NCBI GenBank assembly: GCA_944391115.1
Contig: CALXSJ010000002.1
Location: 124,001 to 188,000, forward strand
From: an uncultured Victivallales bacterium
GTDB taxonomy: Bacteria > Verrucomicrobiota > Lentisphaeria > Victivallales > UBA1829
Length of the DNA stretch: 64,000 nucleotides
Reading direction: 5' to 3'
Shown: positions 8,785-18,400 of the stretch, in pieces
How the letters are laid out: each line of letters begins with the position of its first letter
Numbering within the stretch: the first letter of the stretch is position 1
Position numbers and translations under genes: made by a program
Notes under the pieces: model-generated
What the model saw: only the letters and a program-made list of their open reading frames with translations
Told to the model about the DNA's origin: nothing
The model's database searches: none

Positions 8785-11387
8785 ACCATGCGCCTGAACC
8801 TGAGACAAACTCTGCGGCAGGGACCGTTCCCGTAAAACATGCCGCATGGCGGAAATTCTGGCGTGTCTGCCGCATTCTGATTTTTCTGCTTCCGCTGATT
8901 CTGCTTCTCCTGCCGGGCATTCTGGAACGGGTTTCCAACTGGATTCTGAATCGCTGTCTGGGGAATTCCGCCGTTTGCGTGGAGATCCGCGAGCTCGGAC
9001 TCCGGCGCGGAATGGTCAACGCCCGCGTCACGTTTCCGAAGGACGGGGCGTTTGCGCCCGGACAGATGATGCATCTCGGAGCGCTGGGAGTCTCCTATGC
9101 GCCGCTCCGGCTTCTGACCGGGACTCTGGATTCGGTTTCGGTCAGCAACGTGAACCTGCCGCTCGCCCTGCGCGACGGCAGACTGGAATTCCCTCTGCTG
9201 GAACTTTTCCGCGGCGCAGCTTCTTCTTCGGAGAAAACCAGGGCGCCCGCTCCGGAAAACGCTCCATTTTTCAGCCTTCCCCTGTACATCCGGGAGATCA
9301 GTCTGAGCGGCAATCTGATTTATCTCCAGGAAAAAGAATTTCTGATGATTCCCTTTACCGCTGTCCTGAGGCAGTCCGGAAAGCGCGCCTGGACGAATGT
9401 TTCCTATCATGCGATGCTCTATCTTTCCGGCACCAACCGCCTCGGGCTTTCCGGCGTTGCCGATCTGGAGAAAGGGGCCGTCTCCTGCCGGGCCGAGGGG
9501 GCGGTGCGCCTTGAAAATCTCCCGCGGATTTTTGCCGACCGGATCGGCGTCTCGGAAAATGCGGCGGGCGGGATCACGCTGAGCGCCGACTGTCTTGCCG
9601 ATTTGAAGCATTCCCGCCTGGAAAAACTCGACGGCACCCTCAAGATAGAGGATCTCGGCTGCACCTGGAGTGCGTATACGGTTCAGGGGGGAGGCAGTGC
9701 GAAATTCTCCTGGCAGGGCGGAATCGCCGAAATCGCGTATGATGGCGATCTCCATACGAATATCGGCAGCGTCTCCTATGCCTTGAAACAGTTTTCGCTT
9801 CGGAACGTGCTGAAGCGCGGCAGCGGTGTGAACGGGAGCTGTACGGTCAATGTCGGCGGGACTCCCGGCGGAGATTTTTCGGGACGTTTCATCCTGCGGA
9901 ACAGCCGGGACGGCGTCATGGAGTTTACGCTTCGCCCCCATGCGGGGAAAAACACGGCGCAGGAGATTGCCTTCAATGGAATGAAAGTTTCCTTTCCGGC
10001 CCTGAAACGCTCGGAGAATTATCTGAAACTAGCCTTTACCGACGACATTCACGTTTCCGGATTGTTCCAGTTCCCGGAAATCGCGTTTACTGCCGGCGCT
10101 GTTTCCGCTTCGATGAAGCAGTTCCGCCTGGAGCTCGGCGGCACGCCGCTGTCGCTTCAAGTCGGCATGACGCTGCCGGAGCTTGCGCTTTCCGCGGGAG
10201 GGAATATTCCTCCCGTGGTTCTCGGCGACATCTCCCTTCAGGCGGATCTGGGGGGAACGGAAACCAGTTCGTTTGCGGTAAAGCGCATCCGCTGCGGTGA
10301 ACACGAGATCGGAAAGATTGCGGGCACGCTTCAGCCGGATATGCGGAACGGGCTCTACGGTCTCAAGGCGGAGATCGAGACGCTCGGCGTCCGTTCCGAG
10401 CTTGGCGCGTCCTTCCTCCAGAGCGGCAGGGTGTTCGACGCCGCGTTCCGCATTCCGGAGCAGAATCTGGCAAAGGAGATTGACCTCGGGACGTACGTGC
10501 CCGCGCTTCAGTCGTTTGTGCTGTCTTCCGCGACATTCCGGGCGGACTGCGTCTATCGCTGGACGCCGGAAGGACACCGGGGCGGCGCAAAACTTCAGCT
10601 GTCCAAAGTCAACGCCGTGTCCGAGGAGAAGAAATTCCGCCTTGCGGATGCATCTCTGAGCTTCACGCTTCCGAGTCTGCCGGAACTCCGGAGCGGTGCC
10701 GGGCAGTACTTCCGCTTCCGGTCGCTTCAGTTTGACAATCTGAATTTTGATTCGGCAAATGTGCTTTTCCGGATGGAATCGCCGTCGGTCTGGCAGCTGG
10801 AGGGGGCGACGTTCAACTGGTGCGGCGGAAAAATCCGTCTCGGTTCCGCGAAGATTGCGCCGGCGTCGGAGCGTTTCAGCTCCATTTTGTTCTGCGACCG
10901 GGTAAGGCTCGGCGCGCTTCTCGCCCAGTTCGGAATCGGAACGGATGCCGGTGACAATGCCGCGCTTAACGGGACGATTCCGGTTTCCGTCCGGCAGGGC
11001 AGAATCATCTTCCGCAACGGTTTTCTTTATTCCACGCCGGGTGAGACGGGAACGCTCAAGCTGGTGCCGAACGCCACGGTGGATGCGCTGGGACAGTCCT
11101 CGGTCGAGATGTCCTTTGCTCTGGCCGCGCTGAAAAACTTCCAGTATGACTGGGTGAAACTTGCCTTGAACACGGAAAAGGACAACCTCAAGCTGAAATT
11201 CCAGGTGGACGGCAGACCCGCCGGCGCGCTTCCCTTTTCCATTGATCCGGATTCGGGCCGTCCCGTCCGGACACAGGGAACCAACCGTTTTCAGGGGATT
11301 CCCGTGGATGTGAACGTCACGATACCTCTTTCCAGAACGCTGGAGCTTTATCAGATGTTCGGCCGGCTGTTCGGCGGAGACCGGTAG
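8781..11387 (+). CDS. YdbH/AsmA-like envelope protein (intermembrane lipid transport type)
   Basis: An 868-residue protein with one N-terminal membrane helix (about residues 27-47) and then a long beta-rich periplasmic region of repeating strands, as in the AsmA-like clan. The last 150 residues match the YdbH C-terminal pattern: a strand with 'VRQGRIIFRNGFLYSTPGE', the 'ALAALKNFQYDWVKLALN' segment, and an ending with 'GIPVDVNVTIPL...LEL'. YdbH, with TamB and YhdP, forms bridges that carry phospholipid to the outer membrane in E. coli. Start chosen at 8781: the ATG overlaps the previous stop and has a perfect AGGAGG eight bases before it. It implies a diderm envelope. Confidence 0.75.
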   Translation: MNHAPEPETNSAAGTVPVKHAAWRKFWRVCRILIFLLPLILLLLPGILERVSNWILNRCLGNSAVCVEIRELGLRRGMVNARVTFPKDGAFAPGQMMHLGALGVSYAPLRLLTGTLDSVSVSNVNLPLALRDGRLEFPLLELFRGAASSSEKTRAPAPENAPFFSLPLYIREISLSGNLIYLQEKEFLMIPFTAVLRQSGKRAWTNVSYHAMLYLSGTNRLGLSGVADLEKGAVSCRAEGAVRLENLPRIFADRIGVSENAAGGITLSADCLADLKHSRLEKLDGTLKIEDLGCTWSAYTVQGGGSAKFSWQGGIAEIAYDGDLHTNIGSVSYALKQFSLRNVLKRGSGVNGSCTVNVGGTPGGDFSGRFILRNSRDGVMEFTLRPHAGKNTAQEIAFNGMKVSFPALKRSENYLKLAFTDDIHVSGLFQFPEIAFTAGAVSASMKQFRLELGGTPLSLQVGMTLPELALSAGGNIPPVVLGDISLQADLGGTETSSFAVKRIRCGEHEIGKIAGTLQPDMRNGLYGLKAEIETLGVRSELGASFLQSGRVFDAAFRIPEQNLAKEIDLGTYVPALQSFVLSSATFRADCVYRWTPEGHRGGAKLQLSKVNAVSEEKKFRLADASLSFTLPSLPELRSGAGQYFRFRSLQFDNLNFDSANVLFRMESPSVWQLEGATFNWCGGKIRLGSAKIAPASERFSSILFCDRVRLGALLAQFGIGTDAGDNAALNGTIPVSVRQGRIIFRNGFLYSTPGETGTLKLVPNATVDALGQSSVEMSFALAALKNFQYDWVKLALNTEKDNLKLKFQVDGRPAGALPFSIDPDSGRPVRTQGTNRFQGIPVDVNVTIPLSRTLELYQMFGRLFGGDR

Positions 11388-11446
11388 ACGGTGTCCCGCT
11401 GAACTGTACCGGAGGTGTTTTTTTGAAGCAAAATCGTTGCTGAACC

Positions 11447-11475
11447 TTGAAATTCGCCCTGAAACCGTTTACTGT
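11447..11475 (+). promoter_or_regulatory. Possible promoter of the rex-hydrogenase operon
   Basis: TTGAAA (11447-11452), a 17-base spacer and TACTGT (11470-11475). The -35 is good and the -10 weak. No obvious Rex palindrome (TTGTGAA-type) accompanies it. Confidence 0.3.
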
Positions 11476-11518
11476 GTCGGGGAGGGGCCGCATGGCCGGC
11501 TGTCCCGAGGGAGAAAAA

Positions 11519-12202
11519 ATGCCTGCATCGAAAGTTTATACGATTCCTGCGCTGAAACGCCTTCCGGCCTATCTGCATCATCTGCGCGCTCTGCATGCGG
11601 CGGGAGAGGATTATGCTGCCAGCCCGGCTCTTGCCCGGGCGCTTCGCCTGGATTCCATGACCGTGCGCAAGGATCTGGAAATCATCGGAGTCGGCGGACT
11701 TACCGGCGTCGGCTATCCGGTTGAAAAACTGATTGACGGCATCGAAACGTTTCTCGGCTGGAAGAACTGTTCGGAGGTGTTTCTTGTCGGGACCGGCGGC
11801 TTCGGGAAAGCCCTGCTCGGCTTCCGGGGATTTTCCGCCTATGGCCTCAGGATTATTGCCGCATTCGACCGGAATCCGCCGGAAGGGGAAACCGCGATTC
11901 ACGGCATTCCCCTCTTTCCGTTTGCGGAATTCAAACATCTGACGGAACGGCTCAAAATCAGAATGGCGATCCTCTGCGTGGAGGATGCCGATGCGCAGGA
12001 ATCCGCCGACAGAATGGTCGAAGCGGGAATTCTGGCGATCTGGAATTTTACGCGCCGGACGCTTCACCTGCCGTCCGGGATCATTACCCAGCAGGTCAAT
12101 CTCGCGGGCGATCTTGCCGTTCTTTCCGTGCGTCTGGCGGAAAAACTGCATGGTCCCTCCCGTGTTCCCGATCCGGATTTGAAAGGAGAAAAAACAAGAT
12201 GA
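11519..12202 (+). CDS. rex: Redox-sensing transcriptional repressor Rex
   Basis: Rex senses the NADH/NAD+ ratio and represses fermentation and hydrogen-metabolism genes when NADH is low. The 227-residue protein has the winged-helix N-terminus ('TIPALKRLPAYLHHLRAL', then 'MTVRKDLEIIG', where Rex proteins bind DNA), followed by the Rossmann NADH site 'VGTGGFGKALLGF' and the conserved C-terminal swap helix around 'ITQQVNLAGDLAVLSVRLAEK'. Start set at 11519 (GGAG five bases upstream); an ATG at 11492 with its own GGAGG would add nine residues. It overlaps the next gene by ATGA and heads the sensory-hydrogenase operon, a placement that fits its known targets. Confidence 0.93.
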   Translation: MPASKVYTIPALKRLPAYLHHLRALHAAGEDYAASPALARALRLDSMTVRKDLEIIGVGGLTGVGYPVEKLIDGIETFLGWKNCSEVFLVGTGGFGKALLGFRGFSAYGLRIIAAFDRNPPEGETAIHGIPLFPFAEFKHLTERLKIRMAILCVEDADAQESADRMVEAGILAIWNFTRRTLHLPSGIITQQVNLAGDLAVLSVRLAEKLHGPSRVPDPDLKGEKTR

Positions 12203-12435
12203 GCCACAGCATCGTAATCTGCATGGGAAGCTCCTGCTTCGCGCGCGGAAACAAACGGAATCTCAAAATCATCGAGGAGTATCTCAGGGAACACTCCATC
12301 GACTGCAAATTGAGCGGACGGGCCTGCGCGGGCAACTGCAACGCCGGGCCGAATATCAGCATTGACGGAGAAAATTTCGAGCGGGTCGACTCGGAGGCGC
12401 TGATTGACCTGCTGGATGCCAAACTGAAGGATTGA
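12199..12435 (+). CDS. [2Fe-2S] thioredoxin-like ferredoxin domain protein
   Basis: A 78-residue single-domain protein of the NuoE/HndA-type thioredoxin-like ferredoxin fold. Four cysteines (8, 13, 43, 47) in 'CMGSSC' and 'CAGNC' are positioned to hold one [2Fe-2S] cluster. Such small subunits pass electrons between NAD(P)H-linked flavoproteins and [FeFe] hydrogenases; beside a sensory hydrogenase it may deliver the redox signal. Start overlaps the rex stop (ATGA) and seven bases separate its stop from the hydrogenase gene. Confidence 0.88.
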   Translation: MSHSIVICMGSSCFARGNKRNLKIIEEYLREHSIDCKLSGRACAGNCNAGPNISIDGENFERVDSEALIDLLDAKLKD

Positions 12436-12441
12436 GGAAGC

Positions 12442-14187
12442 ATGAATCACTCTTACCCTGTCTACACGGTCGAGGCGGAGTGTCAGGACTGCTACAAGTG
12501 CGTCCGGCACTGTCCGGTGAAGGCGATTCAGGTCCGCGACGGACATGCCGCGGTGATCCCTGAAATGTGCGTGGCCTGCGGCAACTGCGTCGAGGTCTGT
12601 CCGGTCAAGGCAAAACAGGTCCGCAACGGCACCGGGCGGGCGCGCCAGCTGCTTGCGGGTGATCTTCCCGTCTATGCGTCGCTTGCGCCGTCGTGGGTCA
12701 GCGAATTCCGGGGAGTTTCCGCCGCGCAGCTGATCCGGGCGCTCAAGGAGCTCGGGTTCACGGGTGTCAGCGAAACCGCGCTCGGCGCGCAGCTGGTCTC
12801 GGCGAAACTTGCGCGCGAGCTTGATACGGCGCCGGAGGGACTGCTGCTCTCCTCCGCCTGTCCGACTTCGGTGGACTTCATCCGCAAATACCTGCCCGGG
12901 CTTGCGGAAAACATCACGCCCGTGGCTTCCCCGCTGATCGCGCACTGCCAGCTGCTGCACGACACGTTCGGAGAGAATATCCGGACGGTGTTCATCGGAC
13001 CGTGCATCGCGAAGAAAAACGAGTCCGACCGTCATCCTGAACTCCTGAGTCTGGCTCTGACTTATCCGGAGCTGCGGCAGCTCTTCCGCGAAGAGGGAAT
13101 TGATCCGAAGCGCGTCACGCCGAAGGCCGATGACAGTTTCATCCCCGAGTCCGCGGAAGAGGGCGCGCGCTATCCCATCGAAGGCGGCATGAACGACACC
13201 ATCGCATTCCAGACATCCAACCGGAAAGTGCATTATGTCACGCTCAGCGGTCTGGAGAACATCGAACTTGCGCTCTCCGGGCTCGGGGAACTGCCGAAAG
13301 GGGAAACGGTCTTTGTTGAAATGCTGGCCTGCCACGGCGGCTGTGTCCACGGCCCCTGCGCGGAGCATGATTCTCCCGGGCTTCTCGAACGTCTGCGCGT
13401 CCTCAACTACGCGAAACTTCCGGAACACCCGAAAGAACGGAAAACCGGGGGTGGAATCGGCGATGATTTCCCGGCCGCCGCTTTCGAGCCGCCCGCTCCG
13501 GGCATCAGCGAGATCAACGCGGCATTGCGCAGCATCGGCAAGAACAGTCCCGAGGACGAGCTCAACTGCGACGGTTGCGGATACGACACCTGCCGCAATT
13601 TCGCGCAGGCGCTTCTGGCGGGCCGCGCCGAGCCTTCGATGTGTGTTTCCTATCTCAAGAAACAGGCGCAGAAAAAGGCGAACGCCCTGCTGCGCAGCAT
13701 CTCGTCGGCGGTGGTGATCACGGACAAGAAACTCCAGATCATCGAATGCAATCGGAATTTTGCGGCGTTGTTCGGCGAGGATATTCTGGAGGCGTTCGAC
13801 GCCTGTCCCGGACTCGCCGGTGCGGATCTGACGCGGATCGTGCCGTTCGCGGGGCTTTTCGCCTCGGCGCTTCAGAGCGGGCATGACGTCCGGCGCGATT
13901 CCCTGAAGGTTGGCAAGCGTCTCTACAACCTCAACATCTTCAACATCGAGCCGCGCGAGGTGGTCGGCGCGGTGATCTTCGACGTGACGAACACGGAAAT
14001 GCGCCGCGAGCAGATTGCCGCCCGCGCCAGAGAGGTCATCGACCGCAATCTCGCCACGGTGCAGGAGATCGCCTGCCGTCTCGGCGAGCAGATGGCGGAT
14101 ACCGAACTGCTTCTGCGTTCCATCGCGGACAACTATGCCGATGAACCCTCGGAAGACGACGGACAGCGGGAGAAGGCCGAATCATGA
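12442..14187 (+). CDS. Putative sensory [FeFe] hydrogenase with PAS domain (HydS/HsfB type)
   Basis: Domain order in 581 residues: two [4Fe-4S] ferredoxin motifs (Cys 14/17/20/24 and 43/46/49/53), an [FeFe] hydrogenase large-subunit domain (about 75-340), a four-cysteine Fe-S domain (about 370-415, 'CDGCGYDTCRNF...MC'), a PAS domain (about 420-530) and a short helical tail. All four H-cluster ligand cysteines are present: C140 in 'SSACP', C188 in 'GPCIAKK', C297 and C301 in 'LACHGGC'. The proton-transfer cysteine normally before C140 is Ala139, and the Met of the usual MPC motif is Gly, as known for group C sensory hydrogenases. Low turnover and a signalling role are therefore likely: H2 or redox state sensed, PAS output to the phosphatase encoded next. 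ATGA overlap with that gene. Confidence 0.9.
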   Translation: MNHSYPVYTVEAECQDCYKCVRHCPVKAIQVRDGHAAVIPEMCVACGNCVEVCPVKAKQVRNGTGRARQLLAGDLPVYASLAPSWVSEFRGVSAAQLIRALKELGFTGVSETALGAQLVSAKLARELDTAPEGLLLSSACPTSVDFIRKYLPGLAENITPVASPLIAHCQLLHDTFGENIRTVFIGPCIAKKNESDRHPELLSLALTYPELRQLFREEGIDPKRVTPKADDSFIPESAEEGARYPIEGGMNDTIAFQTSNRKVHYVTLSGLENIELALSGLGELPKGETVFVEMLACHGGCVHGPCAEHDSPGLLERLRVLNYAKLPEHPKERKTGGGIGDDFPAAAFEPPAPGISEINAALRSIGKNSPEDELNCDGCGYDTCRNFAQALLAGRAEPSMCVSYLKKQAQKKANALLRSISSAVVITDKKLQIIECNRNFAALFGEDILEAFDACPGLAGADLTRIVPFAGLFASALQSGHDVRRDSLKVGKRLYNLNIFNIEPREVVGAVIFDVTNTEMRREQIAARAREVIDRNLATVQEIACRLGEQMADTELLLRSIADNYADEPSEDDGQREKAES

Positions 14188-15362
14188 ATCTGACCGAAAA
14201 TCTTTTCATCGACACCGGCTACAGCCAGTGCTGCCACTTCGAGGAGAAGGCCTGCGGCGATGCCGTCGCGTTCAAGCGCATCATCCCGGAGGAACGGCTG
14301 CTCGCCGTCATGGCGGACGGTCTCGGCCACGGTGTAAAGGCGAACATCCTTGCGCTGATGACGACGACGATGGCGCTGCGCTTTGTCGCGGAGGACCGGG
14401 AAATCGTCCACTCCGCCGAGATCATCATGGACGCGCTCCCCGTCTGCCAGGTGCGGCACATCAGCTATGCGACTTTCACGATCGTCGATACGCGGCTTGG
14501 CGGACTCACGCGCGTGGTGGAAATGGGAAATCCCGAGTTTCTGCTCCTGCGCGGCGGCAAGCCGCTGGAGATCGCCGGGCGCGAGTTCACCTCCCCGAAA
14601 TACAGGGACCGGACCATGACCACATATTCGTTTCAGGTGCAGCCGCAGGACCGTCTGATCTTCTTTTCGGACGGAGTCAGCCAGGCGGGACTCGGCACGC
14701 CGAATTTCCCGCTCGGATGGCGTAACTCCGGCGTGCTGGAATATGTGCTCCGGCAGGTCGGGGCGGACCCGGACATCTCCGCGCAGGAGCTCTCCGAACG
14801 CATTCTGCGCGAGGCGATCGCGCATGAACCGGGACTGCGCCCGAAAGACGACATCACGGCGGTCTGCCTGTATTACCGCGAACCGCGCAAGATGCTTCTG
14901 TTCACGGGGCCTCCGTTCGATCAGAACCGTGACGCGGAGTGCGCGAAGATGTTTCAGGAGTTTCCCGGAACCAAGGTCATCTGCGGCGGAACCTCGGCGG
15001 AGATCATCGCGCGCGAGCTGAAACTGCCGCTGAGCGTCGATCTGAGCACGATGGGCGGCGATCTGCCGCCGCTGTCGCGCATGCCCGGAGCGGATCTCGT
15101 GACGGAAGGCATCTTCACGCTCAGCCGTGCCGCAAGCTATCTGGAGAAGGGAGAGTATACGAAGCTGGATCCGGCGGAAAAGCTCGTCGAGCTGATGCGG
15201 CGGCACGACATCATCGAATTCGTAGTCGGCACCCGGGTCAACGAGGCGCATCAGGATCCGAATCTGCCGGTCGATCTCGAACTGCGGCGCAACATTATCC
15301 GCAGACTCGAAACCGTACTGCGCGACCGCTACATGAAAGAGATCCGGATCACGTTTGTATGA
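14184..15362 (+). CDS. SpoIIE/PP2C family protein phosphatase, likely output of the hydrogenase sensor
   Basis: Residues 1-235 are a SpoIIE-type PP2C phosphatase: metal-binding Asp45 in 'VMADGLGHG', then 'LIFFSDGVSQAG' and the C-terminal metal motif 'PKDDITAVCLYY'. Such enzymes dephosphorylate serine/threonine on anti-sigma-factor antagonists or other regulators. Residues about 240-392 are a separate domain I do not recognise ('LLFTGPPFDQNRDAECAKMFQEFPG', then 'LVEGIFTLSR'-like and a charged C-terminus). Translational coupling to the hydrogenase gene (ATGA) strongly suggests a sensor-effector pair. No sensor or membrane segment of its own is visible. It is the last gene of the operon. Confidence 0.88.
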   Translation: MNLTENLFIDTGYSQCCHFEEKACGDAVAFKRIIPEERLLAVMADGLGHGVKANILALMTTTMALRFVAEDREIVHSAEIIMDALPVCQVRHISYATFTIVDTRLGGLTRVVEMGNPEFLLLRGGKPLEIAGREFTSPKYRDRTMTTYSFQVQPQDRLIFFSDGVSQAGLGTPNFPLGWRNSGVLEYVLRQVGADPDISAQELSERILREAIAHEPGLRPKDDITAVCLYYREPRKMLLFTGPPFDQNRDAECAKMFQEFPGTKVICGGTSAEIIARELKLPLSVDLSTMGGDLPPLSRMPGADLVTEGIFTLSRAASYLEKGEYTKLDPAEKLVELMRRHDIIEFVVGTRVNEAHQDPNLPVDLELRRNIIRRLETVLRDRYMKEIRITFV

Positions 15363-15368
15363 AGGCGT

Positions 15369-15405
15369 CCGGGCCCCGCATCCCGGAGCGGATCGCGGGA
15401 CCCGG
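15369..15405. terminator. Hairpin between convergent genes
   Basis: Arms 15369-15379 and 15395-15405 pair as 5+5 GC-rich base pairs around one C-A mismatch, with a 15-base loop. It lies between the stops of two convergent operons and could serve both. There is no clear T-run, so termination is inferred from place and stability. Confidence 0.4.
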
Positions 15406-15410
15406 CATGT

Positions 15411-18400
15411 TTACCAGAGCTTCCGGAACGCGCCCGTGACCGCTTCGGCGGCGCGCTGGAAGATCGCATACAGTCCGGGAATGAACATCATGCCGGCGAC
15501 TGTGGCGACGAGCATTCCCCAGAAGGTCGTGACGCCGATCGACTGGCGGCTTCCCGCGCCCGCGCCGGAGGCGACGACCATCGGAAACACGCCGATCACG
15601 AACGAGAGCGCCGTCATCATGACCGAGCGGAAACGGACGCGCATTCCGTTCAGCGCGGCGTCCGCAACCGAGGCGCCGGCTTCACGTTCCTGCTTGGAGA
15701 ATTCGACCATCAGGATCGCGGTTTTCGCCGTCAGACCGATCAGCATCAGGAGCCCGAGCTGGCAGTAGATGTTCATCGCCATGCCCGAAACCTTCAGCGC
15801 GATGATGGCTCCGAGCGTCGCGGTCGCCACGGACAGCATGACCGAAATCGGCATCGTCCAGCTCTCATACTGCGCCACGAGGAACAGATACGCCACCAGC
15901 AGCGAGATCAGGAGAAGACTGACGATTTTTCCCTCGTTCTGGCTCTCCTGATAGCTCATGTCGGTCCAGCTGATCTGGTAGTCCTTCGAAAGATTCTTCC
16001 TGACCAGATCCTCGAGCAGCGTCATCATTTCGCCGGAGCTGAACGAAGGAATGCTCTGCGTGTTGACCGAGGCGGAAGGAAACATGTTGAAGCGTTCCGC
16101 CTGCCGCGGGCCGAGCGTCCAGCGGAGCGTCGCCACCGCGCTGAGCGGAATGTTGTCCCCGTTCGTGCTCGTCACGTAAAGCTGGTCGATGATGTTCAGG
16201 TTCTCGCGGAGCTCCGGCGCAAGCTGGGTTTTGACCTGGTAGGTCTTGCCGTATTTGTTGAAATCGTTGATGTAGTAGGAACCGAGCTGGCTCTGAAGCG
16301 CGCTGAAGATCGAGTTGACGGGAACATTCATCGCCTCGGCCTTTTCGCGGTTGATGTCCAGATAGAGCATCGGCGTGCTGGCGTCGAAGGAGGTGAACGC
16401 GTAGACCGCTTTTCCCGTCTCCATGATCCGAGCCAGAAGATTGTTCGTCGTCTGCGCGATCTCCTGCGAATTCTGGTCGCCGGTCGCCTGAAGCGAGAAG
16501 GTCACGCCGCCGGTGGCGCCCAGCCCCATGATCGCGGGTGGCACGAAGGCATTGACGGTTGCATCCGGCAGGACCGACGCGCGCCTGATCACCTCCGTCT
16601 GGATCCGGGTGATCTCCGTTTCCGGCGTGGTGCGTTCGCTCCACGGCTTCAGATCCAGGATCAAAAGCCCGAGGTTTTCGCCTTCGCCCGCGGTCAGGCT
16701 GCGCCCCGGCACCGTCATGATGTTGCCGATTCCCGGAACGTCGCGGATCAGCTCGGCGACTTCCGCAAGTGCGGCCTCGGTCCGTGGAAGCGAAGCCCCG
16801 GCGGGAAGCACCACTTCACAGAAAAGCGATCCCTTGTCCTCCGTCGGCAGAAACGCCGAAGGAAGGCGCTGGTAGAGGTAGTAGTTTCCGAACAGGATCA
16901 GCGCAAAAAGCACAATGGTGAGCAGCGCGCGCCTTACCAGCATACCTCCGACGGCCAGATAACCGTTCCTCGTCCAGTTCAGCCCGATGTTGAACAGGCG
17001 GAAGAAGCCGCGCGGCGTTTTGCTCGGGCGGAGAACCAGCGCGCAGAGCGCCGGGCTCAGCGTCATCGCGTTCACTGTCGAAAGACAGAGCGCGATGCAC
17101 ATCGTCACCGCGAACTGCTTGTAGATCGTTCCGACCATGCCGCCGTAGAACATGATCGGCGTGTAGATCGCGACGACCACCAGTGTCGTGGCGATCAGCG
17201 CTCCCGTGAGCTGCTGCATGCTCTTCATCGCGGCGTCGAACGGCGAAAGATGCTCCTCGTCGATCAGTCGCGTGCAGTTTTCCGTCACGCAGATGGCGTC
17301 GTCCACGACCGAGCCGATCACCAGAATCAGCGCGAACATTGTCAGCGTGTTGATGCTCATGTTCAGGAGATACAGGAACAGGAACGTGCCGATCAGCGAG
17401 ACCGGGATCGTGACCGAGGGGATGATCGTTGCTCGCCAGTCCTGAAGGAAGAGGTAAGTGATGATCACCACCAGAAGGAAGGTGAGAAGCAGCGTCTCGA
17501 TGATCTCCTGCATGGAAACCACGACGAACCGGGTCGAATCGTATCCGATCTCCCATTTCAGTCCGTCGGGGAAGTTTTTCTGGAGTTCCCCGAGTTCCTT
17601 TTTGATGTCCTTCATGATTTCCAGGGCGTTGGCGTCGTTCAGCTTGAAGACCGCAAGAACGACGGCGGATTTTCCGTTGAACGTGCCGGTGCTGTTGTAG
17701 GTTTCCGCGCCGAGCTCGACCTTTGCAATGTCGGAGAGTCGGATCTGGCGGCCGTTCTCGCCGGATTTGACGACGATCCGCTCAAACTCCTCAGGTGTGC
17801 TCAGGCGGCCTTTGGCGTCCACCTTGAACTGCATCCAGCGGCTGCTGGATTCTGTGCCGACCGATCCTGTCGCCGCCTGAATGTTCTGACTGGCGACCGC
17901 ATTGCGCACATCGTCGTCGCTGACGGAGTAGGCGCGCATCTTGTAGGGATCCAGCCAGATGCGGATGCTGTATTCCTGTTCGCCGAAAACAACGGCCTGT
18001 CCGACGCCGTCGATTCGCGCGATCGCGTCCTTGACGTGAATGCTGACATAGTTGCTCAGGTAGAGCGGCGTATGTTCGGGATTTTCGCTGTAAAAGGCGA
18101 ATGTCGCGAGCATGTCGCTGGAGCGTTTCACCACGGTGATGCCGTTGTTCACCACGTCGGTCGGGAGCGCGTGTTCGGCGCGCTTCACGGCGTTGTTGAC
18201 GTTGACCAGCGCCATGTCCTCGTCCGCGCCGGACTTGAACGTCAGCGTCAGCGTGTAATTCCCGAGGTTGTCCGACTGCGAGGAGTAGTAGACCATGTCC
18301 TCGGTTCCGTTGACTTCCGACTCAAGCGGCGACGCCACCGTGTCCGCGATGACCTGCGCGCTCGCGCCGGGATATGTCGCCATGACCATGATCGTCGGCG

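Noticed and set aside
11388-11518. Rex operator before rex
   Set aside because: I looked for a TTGTGAA-N-TTCACAA-like palindrome and saw only half-similar stretches.
12064-13884. 606-codon open frame on the minus strand
   Set aside because: It lies wholly antisense to rex and the hydrogenase gene, has no family motif, and arises from the high GC at third codon positions.
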